The position numbers and the translations under genes were made by a program. A stretch of 64,000 nucleotides of DNA, taken from NCBI GenBank assembly GCA_001632425.1, contig KV425560.1:220989-284988 (forward strand), in the 5' to 3' direction. The notes beneath the pieces are model-generated. The model saw only the letters and a list, made by a program, of their open reading frames with translations, was not told the origin of the DNA and ran no database searches. The DNA comes from Neolentinus lepideus HHB14362 ss-1 (Eukaryota > Basidiomycota > Agaricomycetes > Gloeophyllales > Gloeophyllaceae). Positions 1-18,200 of this stretch are shown here, piece after piece (position 1 is the first letter of the stretch; each line of letters begins with the position of its first letter).

Positions 1-1466
1 CTCGGATCGGTTAGGCGAGTTATAGAGACACCCAACATGGATCCGTCTCGCACAGCAGTCTATCCCGACCCTGGATTGCTGGAAGGACGTACGTGTAACA
101 TTCATTTTGTATCGCCTGCATACTGACTCTCTTGTGCAGCTTGGGTGACCCGAGTTTTTGCGGCATCGACAAACTTGGCTAATGTGCCTACCACTGGGAT
201 TGAGATTCGCAAACTCGTTCAGGCTTTTCTTGACGCTCGCGCCGCTGTAATGCCCAAACCCAGGATCCACCGTGCAGCTCCAGCAAATTCCGTAGTCAGT
301 GAAGAAGACAGTCAGGGTCAATATGACGATATGCAGATCGACTTGGATGACCCGGAGCTCCTAGCTGCCCTTGGTGAAGACGTCCAATCTGCGGCGCAGA
401 AGGAAATAAGGGCTAAAGATGAAAACGTCTGCAAGGTATGTATAAATCCAGGATGTAGGATTGGCCTCGTTCGCTGACAGAAATACAGGCGATGGATCAG
501 TACATCTCGCCGGCCATATATCGCTTGGTTTGCAGGAATATCAATGAATCTACCCTTGAGCGCCCCACCGAAGAGCACTGGGCCGATATTGATAAGTGGA
601 TCGATTGCTGGGTGGGGTGCGCCAACGTCACCGTTTATAACGGTCGTCGGGTACGTCCATTGTACCCGTTTAACTCTAGTCACGAATTCAAACATCGAGA
701 ATAGGATTGGTCCCACTACTTAGCACTCGGTCCTCAGTCTTGGGAACGGATCATTGACGCGTTTTGCAGACGGAGAGTAGGACTACGGTTCATGTATATG
801 GTTCTACAATCCGATCCTTCGGCATACTCAGTAAGTAAAGTGATTGGTAACAATCTTCGGAGGACTGACCGTTTGAGTTCCTAGATGTACCAAGATCGTT
901 TCCTGGAAGTGTTCTTCGAATCAATGATCACACCTAAAGCAACGATTGAGAATCGCTATGCCGCGCTAGTCCTGATGGTGGATGGACTACGACATCTTTT
1001 GTTGCGAGGTACTCCTTGGGACATGTCAAGCGACAATGAATTGCCGATATCTGAGTTCATGTCGGGACGTCTCCTTTTCCTGGCAGGTACGAGTGCTATG
1101 TTCTGTCCAGTCAGCGCCCGTTACTAATGTGCATTTTGTCCAGCTGTTTTCACCAATCTGTCTCGGGCACTGCATGATCAGAACGACTTCCAGTCTCGAG
1201 GGCAAACTCAGTCAAGTATGGAACTCATTGTTTCAATGTTTGCAGCAATGCAGAGTATATATCAGGTAAGGACACACTAAAACTTTGGAAGCTTTTCCAT
1301 TCTGATAGCAATACAGCATATGGGGAAGAATGTGGAACATCAAAGAACTTATGGTGACTTCTGTTCCTCCGTCTTGGAACTTCTCGCAGAGCACGCGACG
1401 TTGAAACGGCATCCGCGCTTAGCGCCTTTCATCGAGTGGGTGAACAAAACGGATTTCACTCATTAA
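1..1466 (+). CDS. Mms22/Mus7-like DNA-repair protein, C-terminal part (5' cut by window edge)
   Basis: The frame is open from base 1. The first visible exon (1-88) joins at 140 after an intron ending gtgcag. Further exons run to a TAA at 1464-1466. The visible protein is mostly helical, with no catalytic motif. An acidic stretch (DDMQIDLDDPELLAALGED) lies early, and the C-terminus reads HPRLAPFIEWVNKTDFTH. Order and spacing resemble the C-terminal part of fungal Mus7/MMS22 proteins, which act with cullin Rtt101/Mms1-type ligases at damaged replication forks. That assignment rests on recalled family pattern only; no diagnostic motif proves it. At least five introns of about 50-60 nt are needed. 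The next gene is on the same strand about 315 bp downstream. Most of the protein lies outside the window. Confidence 0.5.
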
Positions 1467-1782
1467 GACATGCATATCGGGGCAATCCCACCTAATGTAC
1501 CAATAATTTCGGAGAACATACATTGTAGCATAGATAGCCTCACCTTGTATCAACACGAACGTCGTGGCAACGCTCGGGCACTTCCAGAGCGACTGCCGCG
1601 GACACTGAAAGTTTCGATCATAACTCTGTGGCTTGATGCCACCATCGTCATTGCTGTACGGATCGTAGACCGTATTGGCATGGTTCGCTGGTCTGAAAGT
1701 GCGGCTGGCTGCACGTATAAGGTTCCTTTTCCTTCTCATAGAAATTAGTCCACATCACACCTAGACAACATTGACGAGCACC
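1467..1782. other. Intergenic spacer, 316 bp
   Basis: This lies between the Mus7-like stop codon and the DUF1295 gene start. Open frames on both strands here are short, overlap one another and lack family signatures. It presumably holds the 3' end of the first gene and the promoter of the second. Confidence 0.5.
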
Positions 1783-3411
1783 ATGGGTGCTGTTCATGTG
1801 CTAGACCGTTACTATCTAGCCATAACGCTTCTGGTTACGGTCGGATACCAGATGCTAGGATTCCTTATAGCGTGGACCTTCCAGGTGAGCTTGCATACAC
1901 GTCTCTCAAGGGAAAGTTCACTCAGTGCTGACACCCGCCTCCCAAGTTCGACAAGATCACCGATTTCACTGGAGGTGAGTTCTATCGAAGCCCACACTCT
2001 TATGGGGGCAACACGAATGAACTGACAGTTTCATTATAGGTTCGAATTTCTTCTTCCTGGGTGAGCTAGTATGATACAGCTGCGTGCCGCAAGATACAAT
2101 CTCAAGGGACATGACTTCAGCCCTTATGACGCTGCTCCTGTCTCGTACAAGTGATGCGCGAAATATTGTCGCAAGTGTCCTTGTTATGATATGGGCCGCA
2201 CGGCTTGCTGGTTTGTATTAATTTTATCTATGTGCTCAACTGACGAAACAGTCTTGCAGGCTTTCTCTTCTTCCGCGTCTTGAAGACAGGGTCGGACACT
2301 CGGTTCGACGACATCCGTTCACATTTCTTCAAATATCTTGGTACGGTCCCAATTCTTTCGGCATTTTCGTTCATTGTTCGAGGTTACTGTCGTCCACAGG
2401 TTTCTGGATTGGTGCGAGTCATTCTCATTGATTCCACTGGTGCATTAATTACTAAACGTCAATATAACCTAAAGGACAAATTCTCTGGGTACCCCATAAA
2501 CACATAATTGGGAGAACCCTGATATTGATAATGAAGCGTAGGTTTGGGTGGTCTCCCTGCCCATCACAATCATCAATTCCCCCGCCGTCGTCGGAGTGAA
2601 CCACTCAGCGCCATTCGGTACCTCGCGGGACATAGCAGGTATAGTCCTCTGGGGTGTAGGGTGGGCTGTTGAGTCATTATCTGATATTCAGAAGGTAATC
2701 CACGTTCTCATCAGGCGCTGTCGTCAGTGTTGATCGCAACAATAGTATCAATTTAAGGCGTCTAAGCCACCCAAAGACGAGCCTTGCAGAGTAAGGCACA
2801 GTATGTTATGTCAAGTGGTACTACATCCGACATGCTTCGTTGGTAGAAGGGCCTTTGGTATTTCTCGCGGCATCCGCCATACTTCGGAGAGTGAGCCTCT
2901 CTTCATTCATCTCCCAGATTCAGATGACTGAATAATGCCACCAGGATCCTCTGCTGGTGGGGTATTTGGATTCTCTGCCTCTCCGCAGACAACGACCTCG
3001 ACAACCCTGGAAAAGCAGCCTTGAAAGGCTCCGTTGTCTCCCCGATCTTCACCACTCTGTACGCTCCTTTAAATCGACTCTACTTGCGAGACCTATATAC
3101 TCATTTGTTTATTCTGCAGACTCCTAATGTTCGGTTCAGGCATACCCATTGCCGAAAAATCCCAAGGGCAAAAATTCTACACCATGGCCTACGGTTCGGA
3201 CACTCCGGATAGCAACCCTGAGATATGGCGGAAGTACCAAGGCTATTTGCGATCCACTTCCATTTTAATCCCTATCCCTCCGGTTGTGTATCGTCCGCTG
3301 CCGAAGATCCTCCAGCGAACGATATTACTTGACTTACCGATTTATCAATTCGGTGAGAAAGATGGAGAGAGAATCATCGAAGAACAAAGAAACAACGGGG
3401 ATCAACCATAA
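1783..3411 (+). CDS. DUF1295 (steroid 5-alpha-reductase-like) integral membrane protein
   Basis: The first ATG in the open frame is at 1783; TTG at 1771 is only an upstream in-frame codon. Several exons with short introns give a multi-pass membrane protein that begins with a hydrophobic helix (LAITLLVTVGYQMLGFLIAW). It continues with FDKITDFTGGSNFF, ARLAGFLFFRVLKTGSDTRF, then KPPKDEP and GLWYFSRHPPYFGEILLWWG. The last part, with the SRHPxYFGE motif, is the hallmark of DUF1295 and of the C-terminal domain of 3-oxo-5-alpha-steroid 4-dehydrogenases and sterol reductases, where it helps bind NADPH. These proteins sit in the ER or other endomembranes. The substrate cannot be told from sequence. 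The stop is TAA at 3409-3411. Confidence 0.85.
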
Positions 3412-3571
3412 TATCATCGTGATGCTATCAGATATGCTACCGTTACATATATGCATTACATTTTAATTGTACGCTATATCCTGTACTTCTAATCAGGGTG
3501 TCTGCAGTCGTACACCAACTGGCATCCCAACGTATTCCCTTACGCAGCAGCGTGCGCATAGATCTCTACCT

Positions 3572-5352
3572 CTACGTCGCTGGCGCATTCTCTTCCTCCT
3601 TCAGCGCTTCGCCCGCCGAGTCGTTCTCATACCCCTCGACCTTCATATCGTTCAGGCCGAGGTCCTCGTTCTGCTCCCACGAGCGCTCGTATGTTTCAGT
3701 CGTCATATTCGGGTCGGGATCGGGCGCATAAATGTTTTGCAGGTAGGAGTTTGCGAGCGGGTCGTCGAGGATGAGGGTGAAGGGGCGGTCGACACTCTTA
3801 ATCTACACCGGCACAACAGTCAGGTCAGGTATCATGTTGAGGAGCAGTGGAAGAGGGAAGGGGAGGCGTACCTCTTTGAGGTTCTTGAGGAACGCTTCGA
3901 AATTCTTCTTATCATCCGCATCATGGAGCGTCGAGTCGCCGGCGAAAACCTTTTCAGACAGCTCTTCGTAGACCTGATCGAGGATACCCTCGAGCGTGGT
4001 GAAGCGACCGCCAAGCGTACCCGCTTGCAGCACCAAGTCGATTTCAGGGATGGACATACCGCAAGTCTCGCTCTACATGAAAGTTTCGGATTAAGTTTAT
4101 TTAGTGTTGCGTAGCAGCGATGGGAAGTGCGTACTTTGAGAATATCACGACTAAGATCGTCCTTGTCCTCGACCTTGAGAGTTATCCGCTTGCCTTTTTC
4201 AGAGATCGCAGAGCCGGCTTTGACTTCGTTATCCCGGTATCCGCATCTGTCGCAGTTTGTTGACATGATGAGAATGTCCTGCACGAGCCAAATTCAGTGC
4301 GGCACCTCTAGCTAACTGTTCCAACTAGGCCTACCTTGAAGTAGGGGATATTGACTTTCTTCATCATCGTGTTCAGATTGTGACCACAGCTCGAACAGTT
4401 CCCGGGGAACACGAAAATCTCCTCGTTCTCATTCATAGGCGCATCGTCGTCCTCTCCTTCCTTCTGGAATGGCTGGAGAACTCGCGCACCCTCTGTCGGT
4501 ACTGTCTCTGCTGCTTCATCCGCTTCATCTGGCGCAATGAGACCAAGATCGATATTCTGCTGCTTCGTCCGATGATATGTCCTCAAATTCCACTTTGGGT
4601 CCGCCATACTGCCCACAAACTCAATAAACGAGTTTCCCGCGGGGTCATCCAGCTTCACGGTGATCGACCTCGGGAGCTTCTCATCGTCGTCGCCCGCGCG
4701 TGTCTCATCGTCTTTCTCGCTTACTATTTCGGTCAGGCCGTCTATGATTTCTTGGATTTTGGCGTAGGCGGTCACGTCCTGGGCGCGCCGGAGCGGCTGA
4801 TGGAAGGAAAGGTCCTCGATGATGTCACGCAGGAGCCCTTCAACGGTGGTGAGCTGCCCTCGTGCGGGGGGAATGGTAAGCTCGAATTCGGGGATGATGA
4901 CGGTGGTGGTGGCGGCTTTGACGAGTTGCCGGTTGAGGTCGGCTTTCGATATGACGCGAGCTGTGTAGACAGTACCTTCCGCTGGGATATGAAATATAAG
5001 TGGATGAGACGGTGTAAATCAAATGCGATATGTACGTCTGATTTGACCTGCGGACTGGATTTCGTTGTTTTCGAAACCGCAATGCTCGCACCGGAATGAC
5101 ATGATAATGACCTCCCGGAAATACGGGATCGATGTGAGCAGCATACGGGTTACGCCCTAGATATTGGTCAGATGCGGTGCCCGAAGTATAGTAGAGCAAA
5201 TGTTGGCACACCTGCTGCTCACAATTCATACAGAGTGACTCGATCTCTTGCAAAGGCCTCTCATCATCATCTTGAGCGGCTTCGGCGCTCTCATCAGGGA
5301 CATTCTTTGTCTTTTCGACGACAGACCCGATGGAAGGAAAAAATTGGGACAT
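3572..5352 (-). CDS. ZPR1: Zinc-finger protein ZPR1
   Basis: It starts at 5352 ([14 protein letters not shown]) and ends at TAG 3572-3574, with introns of about 50-70 nt. Two ZPR1 modules occur in tandem, each a C4 zinc finger followed by a beta-helical domain. Finger one reads CMNCEQQ...[10 protein letters not shown] and finger two [10 protein letters not shown]...[10 protein letters not shown]. Each module repeats the phrase TTVEGLL or TTLEGIL and ends in a conserved DDP(A/L)xNS(F/Y) strand. ZPR1 is an essential eukaryotic protein. It binds eEF1A and helps it fold, and shuttles between cytoplasm and nucleus. Length and two-module layout fit the family. It is divergent from the ABCC gene, with 292 bp between the start codons. 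Confidence 0.95.
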
Positions 5353-5644
5353 GCTTTCGACAGATGCAAGTGACTAGTACTGATGAGTGATTGAGCAAAG
5401 TCATCTTGGATGCAGCACTGATCTATGTTTCGCCAGAGATCTCCCGTCGCCCGTGGGAACAATGTAAACACTGCGAAGTTCCGTAAAACTGTGAAGTGTC
5501 TTGAAGACTGTGAAGTGCCTCCGCAGCCCGACTGCTCGGTCAACGGACCCGAATGCCGACAGGAGCGGGATTCCGCGGCGTGTCCGAGGATGACGCGAGC
5601 AGGGAAGAAAATGTTGTGCTCGTCGTCCTGGACGTTCTCCAACG
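5353..5644. promoter_or_regulatory. Divergent promoter region between ZPR1 and the ABCC transporter
   Basis: The two start codons are 292 bp apart and point away from each other, so this stretch must carry both promoters. No clear TATA box or known binding site was recognised. Open frames seen here in both directions lack family features. Confidence 0.5.
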
Positions 5645-11639
<5,995 letters not shown>

Positions 11640-12056
11640 ATGCACAAAAGTAGATAATAGATATAATTAGGTTAATTGTAGACCCACAACAATGTGTGGC
11701 AATAAGGAATCGATATCTGTTTAGACGCATGGTTTGCAGCTAGAGGCGACATCAATTGAGGGTGGCTTGAGGGTGGCAACTGTACTATAATATTAATTGA
11801 CCCCGGTCTTGCGTTATCACTTGACTTTCGTAAATGCTCCGGCGCACCACAGCAATATATAGATGTCTCTTTCGACATAGTAACGTTCACTGTTGGGCAC
11901 GGATCGAGCACACTCTACACTGAGCTACTAGGAGCTACTTCGAGTGATTCAGTGCCACCTTGGTAGTGTCTTATTTGTGGATCTACTTCCTCGTCTCGAA
12001 GGTACCTCCCAGGGTCAGGACACCGGGTGCCACGTCTGCAAAGTTCCTTTTCGACA
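11640..12056. other. Intergenic spacer, about 417 bp
   Basis: This lies between the ABCC stop and the proposed start of the nucleotide-sugar transporter. The first part (11,640-11,800) is AT-rich and fits a 3' UTR. A 110-residue minus-strand frame at 11915-12247 overlaps the next gene antisense and has no family signature, so it is not called. Confidence 0.45.
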
Positions 12057-13469
12057 ATGTCCCACAGACGAACATCAGCAAATGGGTCGGCGAAGTCTCC
12101 TGTACAGCATGTACAGGAGGGCATCGTAGCAAATGTATCTCGGGTAGCCCTCCAATTGGTGGACTTCTCTGTAGTGTTTTCCATGGTATTTGGTGGATGC
12201 TGCAGGTTCGTAGTCCAAACTCGATCGTTCTGTTTCATAGGTCTCACATAGTGATTTGATGTCAGTAATGTGTGGACTTACGAGCGTCTACTGAAACTTA
12301 GTCCGCAGATAGGTAATGCGGAAGCTCTTCCGAAGGTCGAGACTGTTGATATCTGACTGCCGTTGGTCTCGCCAGGGTCTGCATTGACTTTCTCGCAAAT
12401 GACGTTCATCACGCTGCAAGGTCTTCCCCAGTTTCTAACGTGGCAGTCGTCGAAGTCTGTCGTGCCCTCCCTTCGACCGCGTCAAGTTCCGCTGAAGGAA
12501 TGGGGGACGCAAGTCGTGATACTGACGGCTGGCTCCTTGCTAAACAACTGGGTTTATGCATTCGACGTTCCTATACCAGTACAGATCGTGTTCCGTTCAG
12601 CAGGTAAGATGGCTATGTCCTGAGTTGGTGCTAGTTAACTATGTAACAGTCCCCATTGTCTCGATGGTCTTCGGATATCTCTTCCTCAGAAAAAGTTATT
12701 CATTGACGCAAGTTGTGAGTACTTAGCCGCTCTGTACCAGTTTAGGATTATTCAGCTAAACGCCACGTTGAAGGGAGCGGTTCTCATTGTCGTGCTTGGA
12801 GTTGTGCTTGCTACACTATCGCGGTCATCCCCAACGAGCGCTGGCCCCATCGTCGATACTAGCCGCTACACCATAGGTATCCTAATGCTAATATCTTCTT
12901 TATTTCTTTCCGGTTTCTTGGGAATATTACAAGAACGGACCTACGGAAAATATGGTCCATGCTGGAGGGAAGGCGTCTTCTATACGGTAAACCATATCCT
13001 GCTGTTTGGTCCTCTAGGTGTTTTGCTACTAACCGAATCACACCTGGTCCTAGCATTTCCTTTCCTTACCTGCCATTCTTATATTCTTGCCTCATGTGAA
13101 GAGGGGATTTGTGGATCTACACCATGCCTCACCCAGCCCATCGACATCGATCCTTATTCTTGCAGCAAATCTGAGTACCCAACTAGTCTGCGTCTCAGGC
13201 GTTAATCAGCTTACATCAGTGCGTACATATTCACAACCTCTACAGTCAGGCTGGATTCTCGCTGAATGCGTGGCTAGCGAGTATCATCCGTCTCGACGAA
13301 CCTCGTGCTAACAGCCCGAAAAGCCCTCAGTCTTTGTCTTAGTGTGTGGTGGTTCGGCAATGGATGGAATATCCAGCTGGCCTCGGGTGCTAGCCTCGTT
13401 CTGATAGGGTCCCTCCTGTATGCCTTCGCTGGTCTTAGAGAGATGGAGACCAAGAAGAAACGAGGATGA
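12057..13469 (+). CDS. UDP-sugar (UDP-GlcNAc/UDP-Xyl-type) transporter, SLC35B4/YEA4 family
   Basis: A multi-pass membrane protein of the drug/metabolite-transporter superfamily, UAA branch. Exon 1 carries the SLC35B4/YEA4 hallmark FGGCCSN, completed across the first intron. Then follow YERLLKLSPQIG, LTFSQMTFITLQG, LLNNWVYAFDVPIPVQIVFR, SMVFGYLFLRKSYS, and a C-terminal TARKALSLCLSVWWFGN with a short basic tail METKKKRG. These proteins exchange UDP-sugars across Golgi or ER membranes for wall and glycan synthesis. ATG 12057 is the nearest in-frame Met with a sensible N-terminus, but the start is the least certain point. The stop is TGA 13467-13469. It converges on NUP35, leaving 172 bp between stops. 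Confidence 0.85.
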
Positions 13470-13641
13470 TAGCAGACCTTGTGTTGATATATACTTACGT
13501 CGAGCGATAGCCTCAAGAATTCGGGACCATTTCCGAGTTGAGACTCTTCAGCATTGATCTTACACAGCTTAGGTGTCACACCAGAACGCTGACAGGATCG
13601 CCACAGCGCCCGAGTAGTCATCATGAAAGCATTAATCCATC

Positions 13642-14985
13642 CTACCACCCAAAAATAAAATCCGACACTTGTCCAATGAGTCCTTTGTTAGGTGAATCCT
13701 GCGTGGGTATCGCGGAAGGCAGACCGCCCAGCGACCCGGACACACCGTGTCCTTTCTTAAACGCAGAGGTCGACGGCGCGAGTTTCAGTGGCGTGCCTAT
13801 CGGTCGGGACAAGTCGATGCCGTGAGGTGAAGATGAGGGGTCCTTGTCGGGGGAGCCCTTGTGGCGCGGATCTGGGGTTTGGAACATGTTCATGCTGCGG
13901 ACGCCACCCGCGCCTAGGAGGGATTCTGCGATGACTGGGTCCTACGTAGAATCAGACAATGTCAACACATGCAAGGAGCGGCCATTCTTTCGGACGTACA
14001 GCCCATTTGACACCAATCATCCAGCTTCCTGCGATGACCTCGCCGTTCTTCCTGATTGCGCGTAAAGCCTCGGGAGGGTTCTTGTACCCAATCTTGAAGC
14101 AATTCATAATTTCTGCATTCTGTTCGGGTTCTGTTGTTTCGCCCAGTGCCTTAAAATACTCTACGGAGGCGCTGTAGCAATCTGGCGGGTAGCCAAAGAC
14201 GATGATGTAGAGAGGCGAGGTGGATGCGCGCGTGGATGGGCGTTGTTTGGGTGTCGATGGCGGGTCCACGAATCTCTGGATGAAAGCACTGCTGTTAGTG
14301 CAGCAAGACGTAGAATTTGGAAGTCACCGACTCGTTCGAAGTTCATGCGTGCGGTCTTGGGATCAGGACCCTCGTTCGGGATGTCGAGAACAGATTGCAT
14401 CGGTGGGCCCTCCTCATCGGGATACTTCTTGTCTCTTTTCAGCTTAAGTTGAGATGGAGTATAATGTCAGAAGCGATATCACTTACTTGTTGCTCTTGAA
14501 CATGGAGTCAGCAATCGAGTTGGGGTCGTAATCGCGCTGAAGGATGTGGCTCAATTTGGCTTGCGTTGGGATGACAGGGTAATCATATTCGCGGGCTTGT
14601 GTGGCCGCTTGTATCTGTGCAGGAAGTGAGTTCCTGTCTGCATCTGCATCAATGGTGCGTCGAACTGACTTCAGGAGGGGGTGCACACTTTGCACCTTCG
14701 GTCAGTGGCTGGATATACGAAAGAGAACAGATTACTCACCAACAAGTATCCCGTTTGATAAGGCACTCTGCCCTGTATAAACCCATCATTTAAGAATACT
14801 CATAATGGATTTCTGCTACGAACAAGGTTGGCCCATGTTGGACCTGGAAAGTTGGGCGTATCCTGCGCTCGGGCTGATGCGGTAAACGGGGAGTTATGCG
14901 AAGAGTATGTGAATGTGGACTTCGGACGCTCTTGACCGTAGTCGGTGCTGCGAGACGACGAGTGTCCATAGGATGAAGAGTACAT
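13642..14985 (-). CDS. NUP53: Nucleoporin NUP35/NUP53 family (MPPN domain)
   Basis: It starts at 14985 with a Ser/Tyr-rich N-terminus (MYSSSYGHSSSRSTDYG) and ends at TAG 13642-13644. The central part holds the Nup35-type RRM: the strand YIIVFGYPPD and later KIGYKNPPEALRAIRKNGEV. The C-terminus ends QVSDFIFGW, the conserved amphipathic tail of NUP35/Nup53 that touches the nuclear membrane. These inner-ring proteins bind Nup155/Nup170 and Nup93/Nic96 in the nuclear pore complex. Four or five introns are needed, the exons around 14,161-14,400 being the hardest to place. It is divergent from POL3. Confidence 0.92.
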
Positions 14986-15200
14986 GATGGAAGCCGCGTT
15001 TGATGATTATAATAAAGTGTAGAAGACAGTCGACAAGCAGTTCAATGATGTTTCCCACGAATACTAGTACGCGGTGCCAAATACGACCAAACGCGTCTCG
15101 CTTAGCCGGTTTATTGATCGCGAAACGCGCTTTAATCGTCGTGGCTGCGACCGGCTCTCTTATTACCTCGTACTCCCCTCCGCGACCAGCAATAGTCACC
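14986..15200. promoter_or_regulatory. Shared divergent promoter, NUP35 / POL3
   Basis: Only 215 bp separates the two start codons, so both promoters must lie here or overlap the first exons. An ACGCG core (as in the MluI cell-cycle box, ACGCGT) occurs as ACGCGT near 15,090 and ACGCG near 15,123. This is the motif fungal MBF binds at replication genes. Whether it acts here is inference. Confidence 0.45.
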
Positions 15201-18200
15201 ATGACTGCCGCACCAGCGATATCTACAAAGGAGAATCATCCACCTTCACGGTAACGGCTATATCCATATTATTTCGCGTTCGTTCCGTACTAAACACGTC
15301 ATGAACAGACGCGCTCAGGATATCACTTTGGAGCCTGCAAACAAGAAGCGGAAGCTAGGCTCTTCAGGTTCCTCCTCGTCACAGCCTGTTCAGTCACAGC
15401 CTTCGTTCGCGGATGTGTTAGAAAAACTGAGAGAAGAGTCCGGTGCCCGGACTGGTGAGTAACAACTATCATCGCGAAAGACAAATAATCTAATCGTACT
15501 TTGTAGACGTCGAGGGCGGTGCTGATGAATGGGCGCGACCTGCTCTATCTCTGCTGAATGAGAGGACGGACAGCATCAGTGCGTGCCCGGCGCCGCTTTG
15601 CTGACTAACTGCTTATCGGCTGTCAGCCTTCCAGCAGATTGATATTGAGGAATCATTTGATTCGGAAAGCAATGGAGTGTCGCTGCGGATGTACGGAGTG
15701 ACAGAGGTAATAGCGCATTTGTCTGTCGTTGACCTCGACTCATGACCTTGCTTTACAGGCTGGCCACAGCGTTCTGGCACACGTAACAGGTTTCCTTCCA
15801 TACTTCTACATTCCTGCTCCTCGAGGTTTCACGGATGACGACGTTGGGGCATTCCACACTTACTTGAATGTGAGTTATAATTCCTGAGGTTGCTTTGTGG
15901 CTTTTGACTGTCCATTAGCACCTAGCTGGCTTCGTACGCTCCGTAGAACTGATGAAAAAGCGCAGCTTGTGGGGATACAAAGGGGACGACTGGGTCGCAT
16001 TCATTAAAATTACCGTCGCGAACCCGAAGAGCCTACCGAAAGTTCGAGATAAGTACCGCCGTGATTATCCGTGGATGCAAAGCCTGACGCTTTTTCTGGG
16101 CATCACGCGTCTTCGAGAGGGCAGAATGTACTTTCAGAGATTTCTTCTCTGGGCCGGTCTCCACATATGAGAGCAACATCGCCTATACTCTGCGGTTCAT
16201 GATTGACACAAAGGTTGTGGGAATGAATTGGATTGAAGTCCCAGCGAGCAAATACAAACTCTTGAACGGAGACGAAAAACGCTCGAACTGCCAGATTGAA
16301 CTGAGGGTCAGGTGAGTAACCCTATTATGAGTCGCGCATCTTTATATTGAAGGCCGCTTAGATACGACAATTTCATCTCCCATGCACCTGATGGGCAGTG
16401 GTCCAAACTCGCTCCTTTTCGTATTCTCAGTTTCGATATCGAGTGCGCGGGGCGGAAGGGTATCTTCCCGGAAGCAGATATCGATCCCGTCATCCAGATC
16501 GCAAACATGGTCACTCGTCAGGGCGAAAGCAAACCTTTCGTCCGAAACGTCTTTACGTTGAATACATGTTCTAATATCCTCGGATCACAAGTACTGTCTT
16601 TCGATGACGAGGGAAAGATGTTGCAAGCATGGAGGGACTTCGTGGACACCGTCGATCCGGATCTCGTTATTGGATATAACACTGCGAACTTCGATTTGCC
16701 ATATCTACTTGATAGGGCGAAGGTTCTGGATGTGAAGAACTTCCCGTTCCTCGGCAGACTAAAGAGTGAGACTTAACCATTACTGCCGACTTGTCACATT
16801 CTGATACCTACTTTCCAGATACGAAGACGCAAACGACCGATACGCACTTCTCCTCGAAAGCCTACGGTCAGCGCGATTCCAAGGAGACCGCAATGGACGG
16901 GCGACTGCAAATCGATCTCCTGCAATACATGCAACGAGAGTATAAACTGCGCAGCTACACGCTCAACTCAGTCTGTGCCCAGTTCCTTGGCGAGCAGAAG
17001 GAGGACGTGCATCACTCGGTTATTACGGAGCTGCAAAACGGCACCTCTGAGTCGAGGAGGCGTTTAGCTGTATACTGTCTCAAAGACGCGTATCTGCCGC
17101 AGAGGTTGATGGACAAGTTGATGTGTTTCGTTAACTTAACAGAGATGGCGCGTGTGACGGGTGTGCCGTTCAACTACCTTTTGTCGAGGGGACAGTCTAT
17201 CAAGGTGTTGTCACAATTATTCCGGAGAGCGAATGATGAGAATTATGTGGTCCCTGCTTTGAAAGGAGAAGGTGTGTTTCTACTATGATAGCCGTCATGC
17301 TGCGTGCTGAAGGTTTGCTATAGGCACGGATGAGCAGTACGAAGGTGCCACTGTCATCGAGCCGACGAAGGGGTATTATGATGTACCAATCGCCACGCTC
17401 GATTTCAGCTCATTGTATCCATCTATCATGATGGCTCACAACCTATGTTACACAACGCTCCTGGACAAAGCAACCATCGATAGGCTGCAACTGGTCAAGG
17501 ACGTGGATTACGTACAGACGCCTAATAATGGTATGCACCGTCGAGTAAACTAATGCGAACAGGGAAGTTGACAATTATGTAGATTTCTTCGTCAAAGTTT
17601 CGAAACGGAAAGGGGTGTTGCCGAGTGTGCTCGAGGATCTCATCGCAGCGCGTAAACGAGCGAAAGCGGATTTGAAGAAGGAGACGGATCCTTTCAAGCG
17701 GGCCGTATTGGATGGTCGACAGCTTGCCTTGAAAGTAAGTGTAGTCTGGCGATTCTAGCCTACGCGGAGTGATTCTTACCCATGTTTCGTAGATCAGCGC
17801 AAACTCCGTCTACGGGTTTACTGGTGCTACCATTGGAAAGCTGCCATGTTTGCCTATATCGTCTAGCGTCACTGCCTATGGTCGACAGATGATTGAAAAG
17901 ACGAAACAGGAGGTTGAAGCGGAATACTCTATTGCCAATGGCCGTTCGCATGACGCGAAAGTCATTTACGGTGACACTGACTCCGTTATGGTGAAGTTCG
18001 GTCCCTCGGATCTCAAGGAGGTCATGGCTCTGGGTCAGATAACTCTCGTAGATTCACTTTATATTGGAGCTAACAGGACATATGGTGTATAGGGAGCGAA
18101 GCTGCGGATCTTGTGACGTCGAAGTTCATTAAACCCATCAAGTTGGAATTCGAAAAGGTGTATTTTCCGTACTTGCTGATCAGCAAGAAGCGCTATGCTG

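Noticed and set aside
4380..5099. 239-residue plus-strand open frame
   Set aside because: It is antisense to ZPR1 exons, which are certain from two zinc-finger modules.
11915..12247. 110-residue minus-strand frame upstream of the sugar transporter
   Set aside because: It overlaps the transporter's first exon, which carries the FGGCC motif, and shows no family signature.
16053..16170. Apparent frameshift and stop in POL3 exonuclease region
   Set aside because: A 67-nt intron (16053-16119) with GT...AG ends restores the frame and the conserved block; no break is needed.
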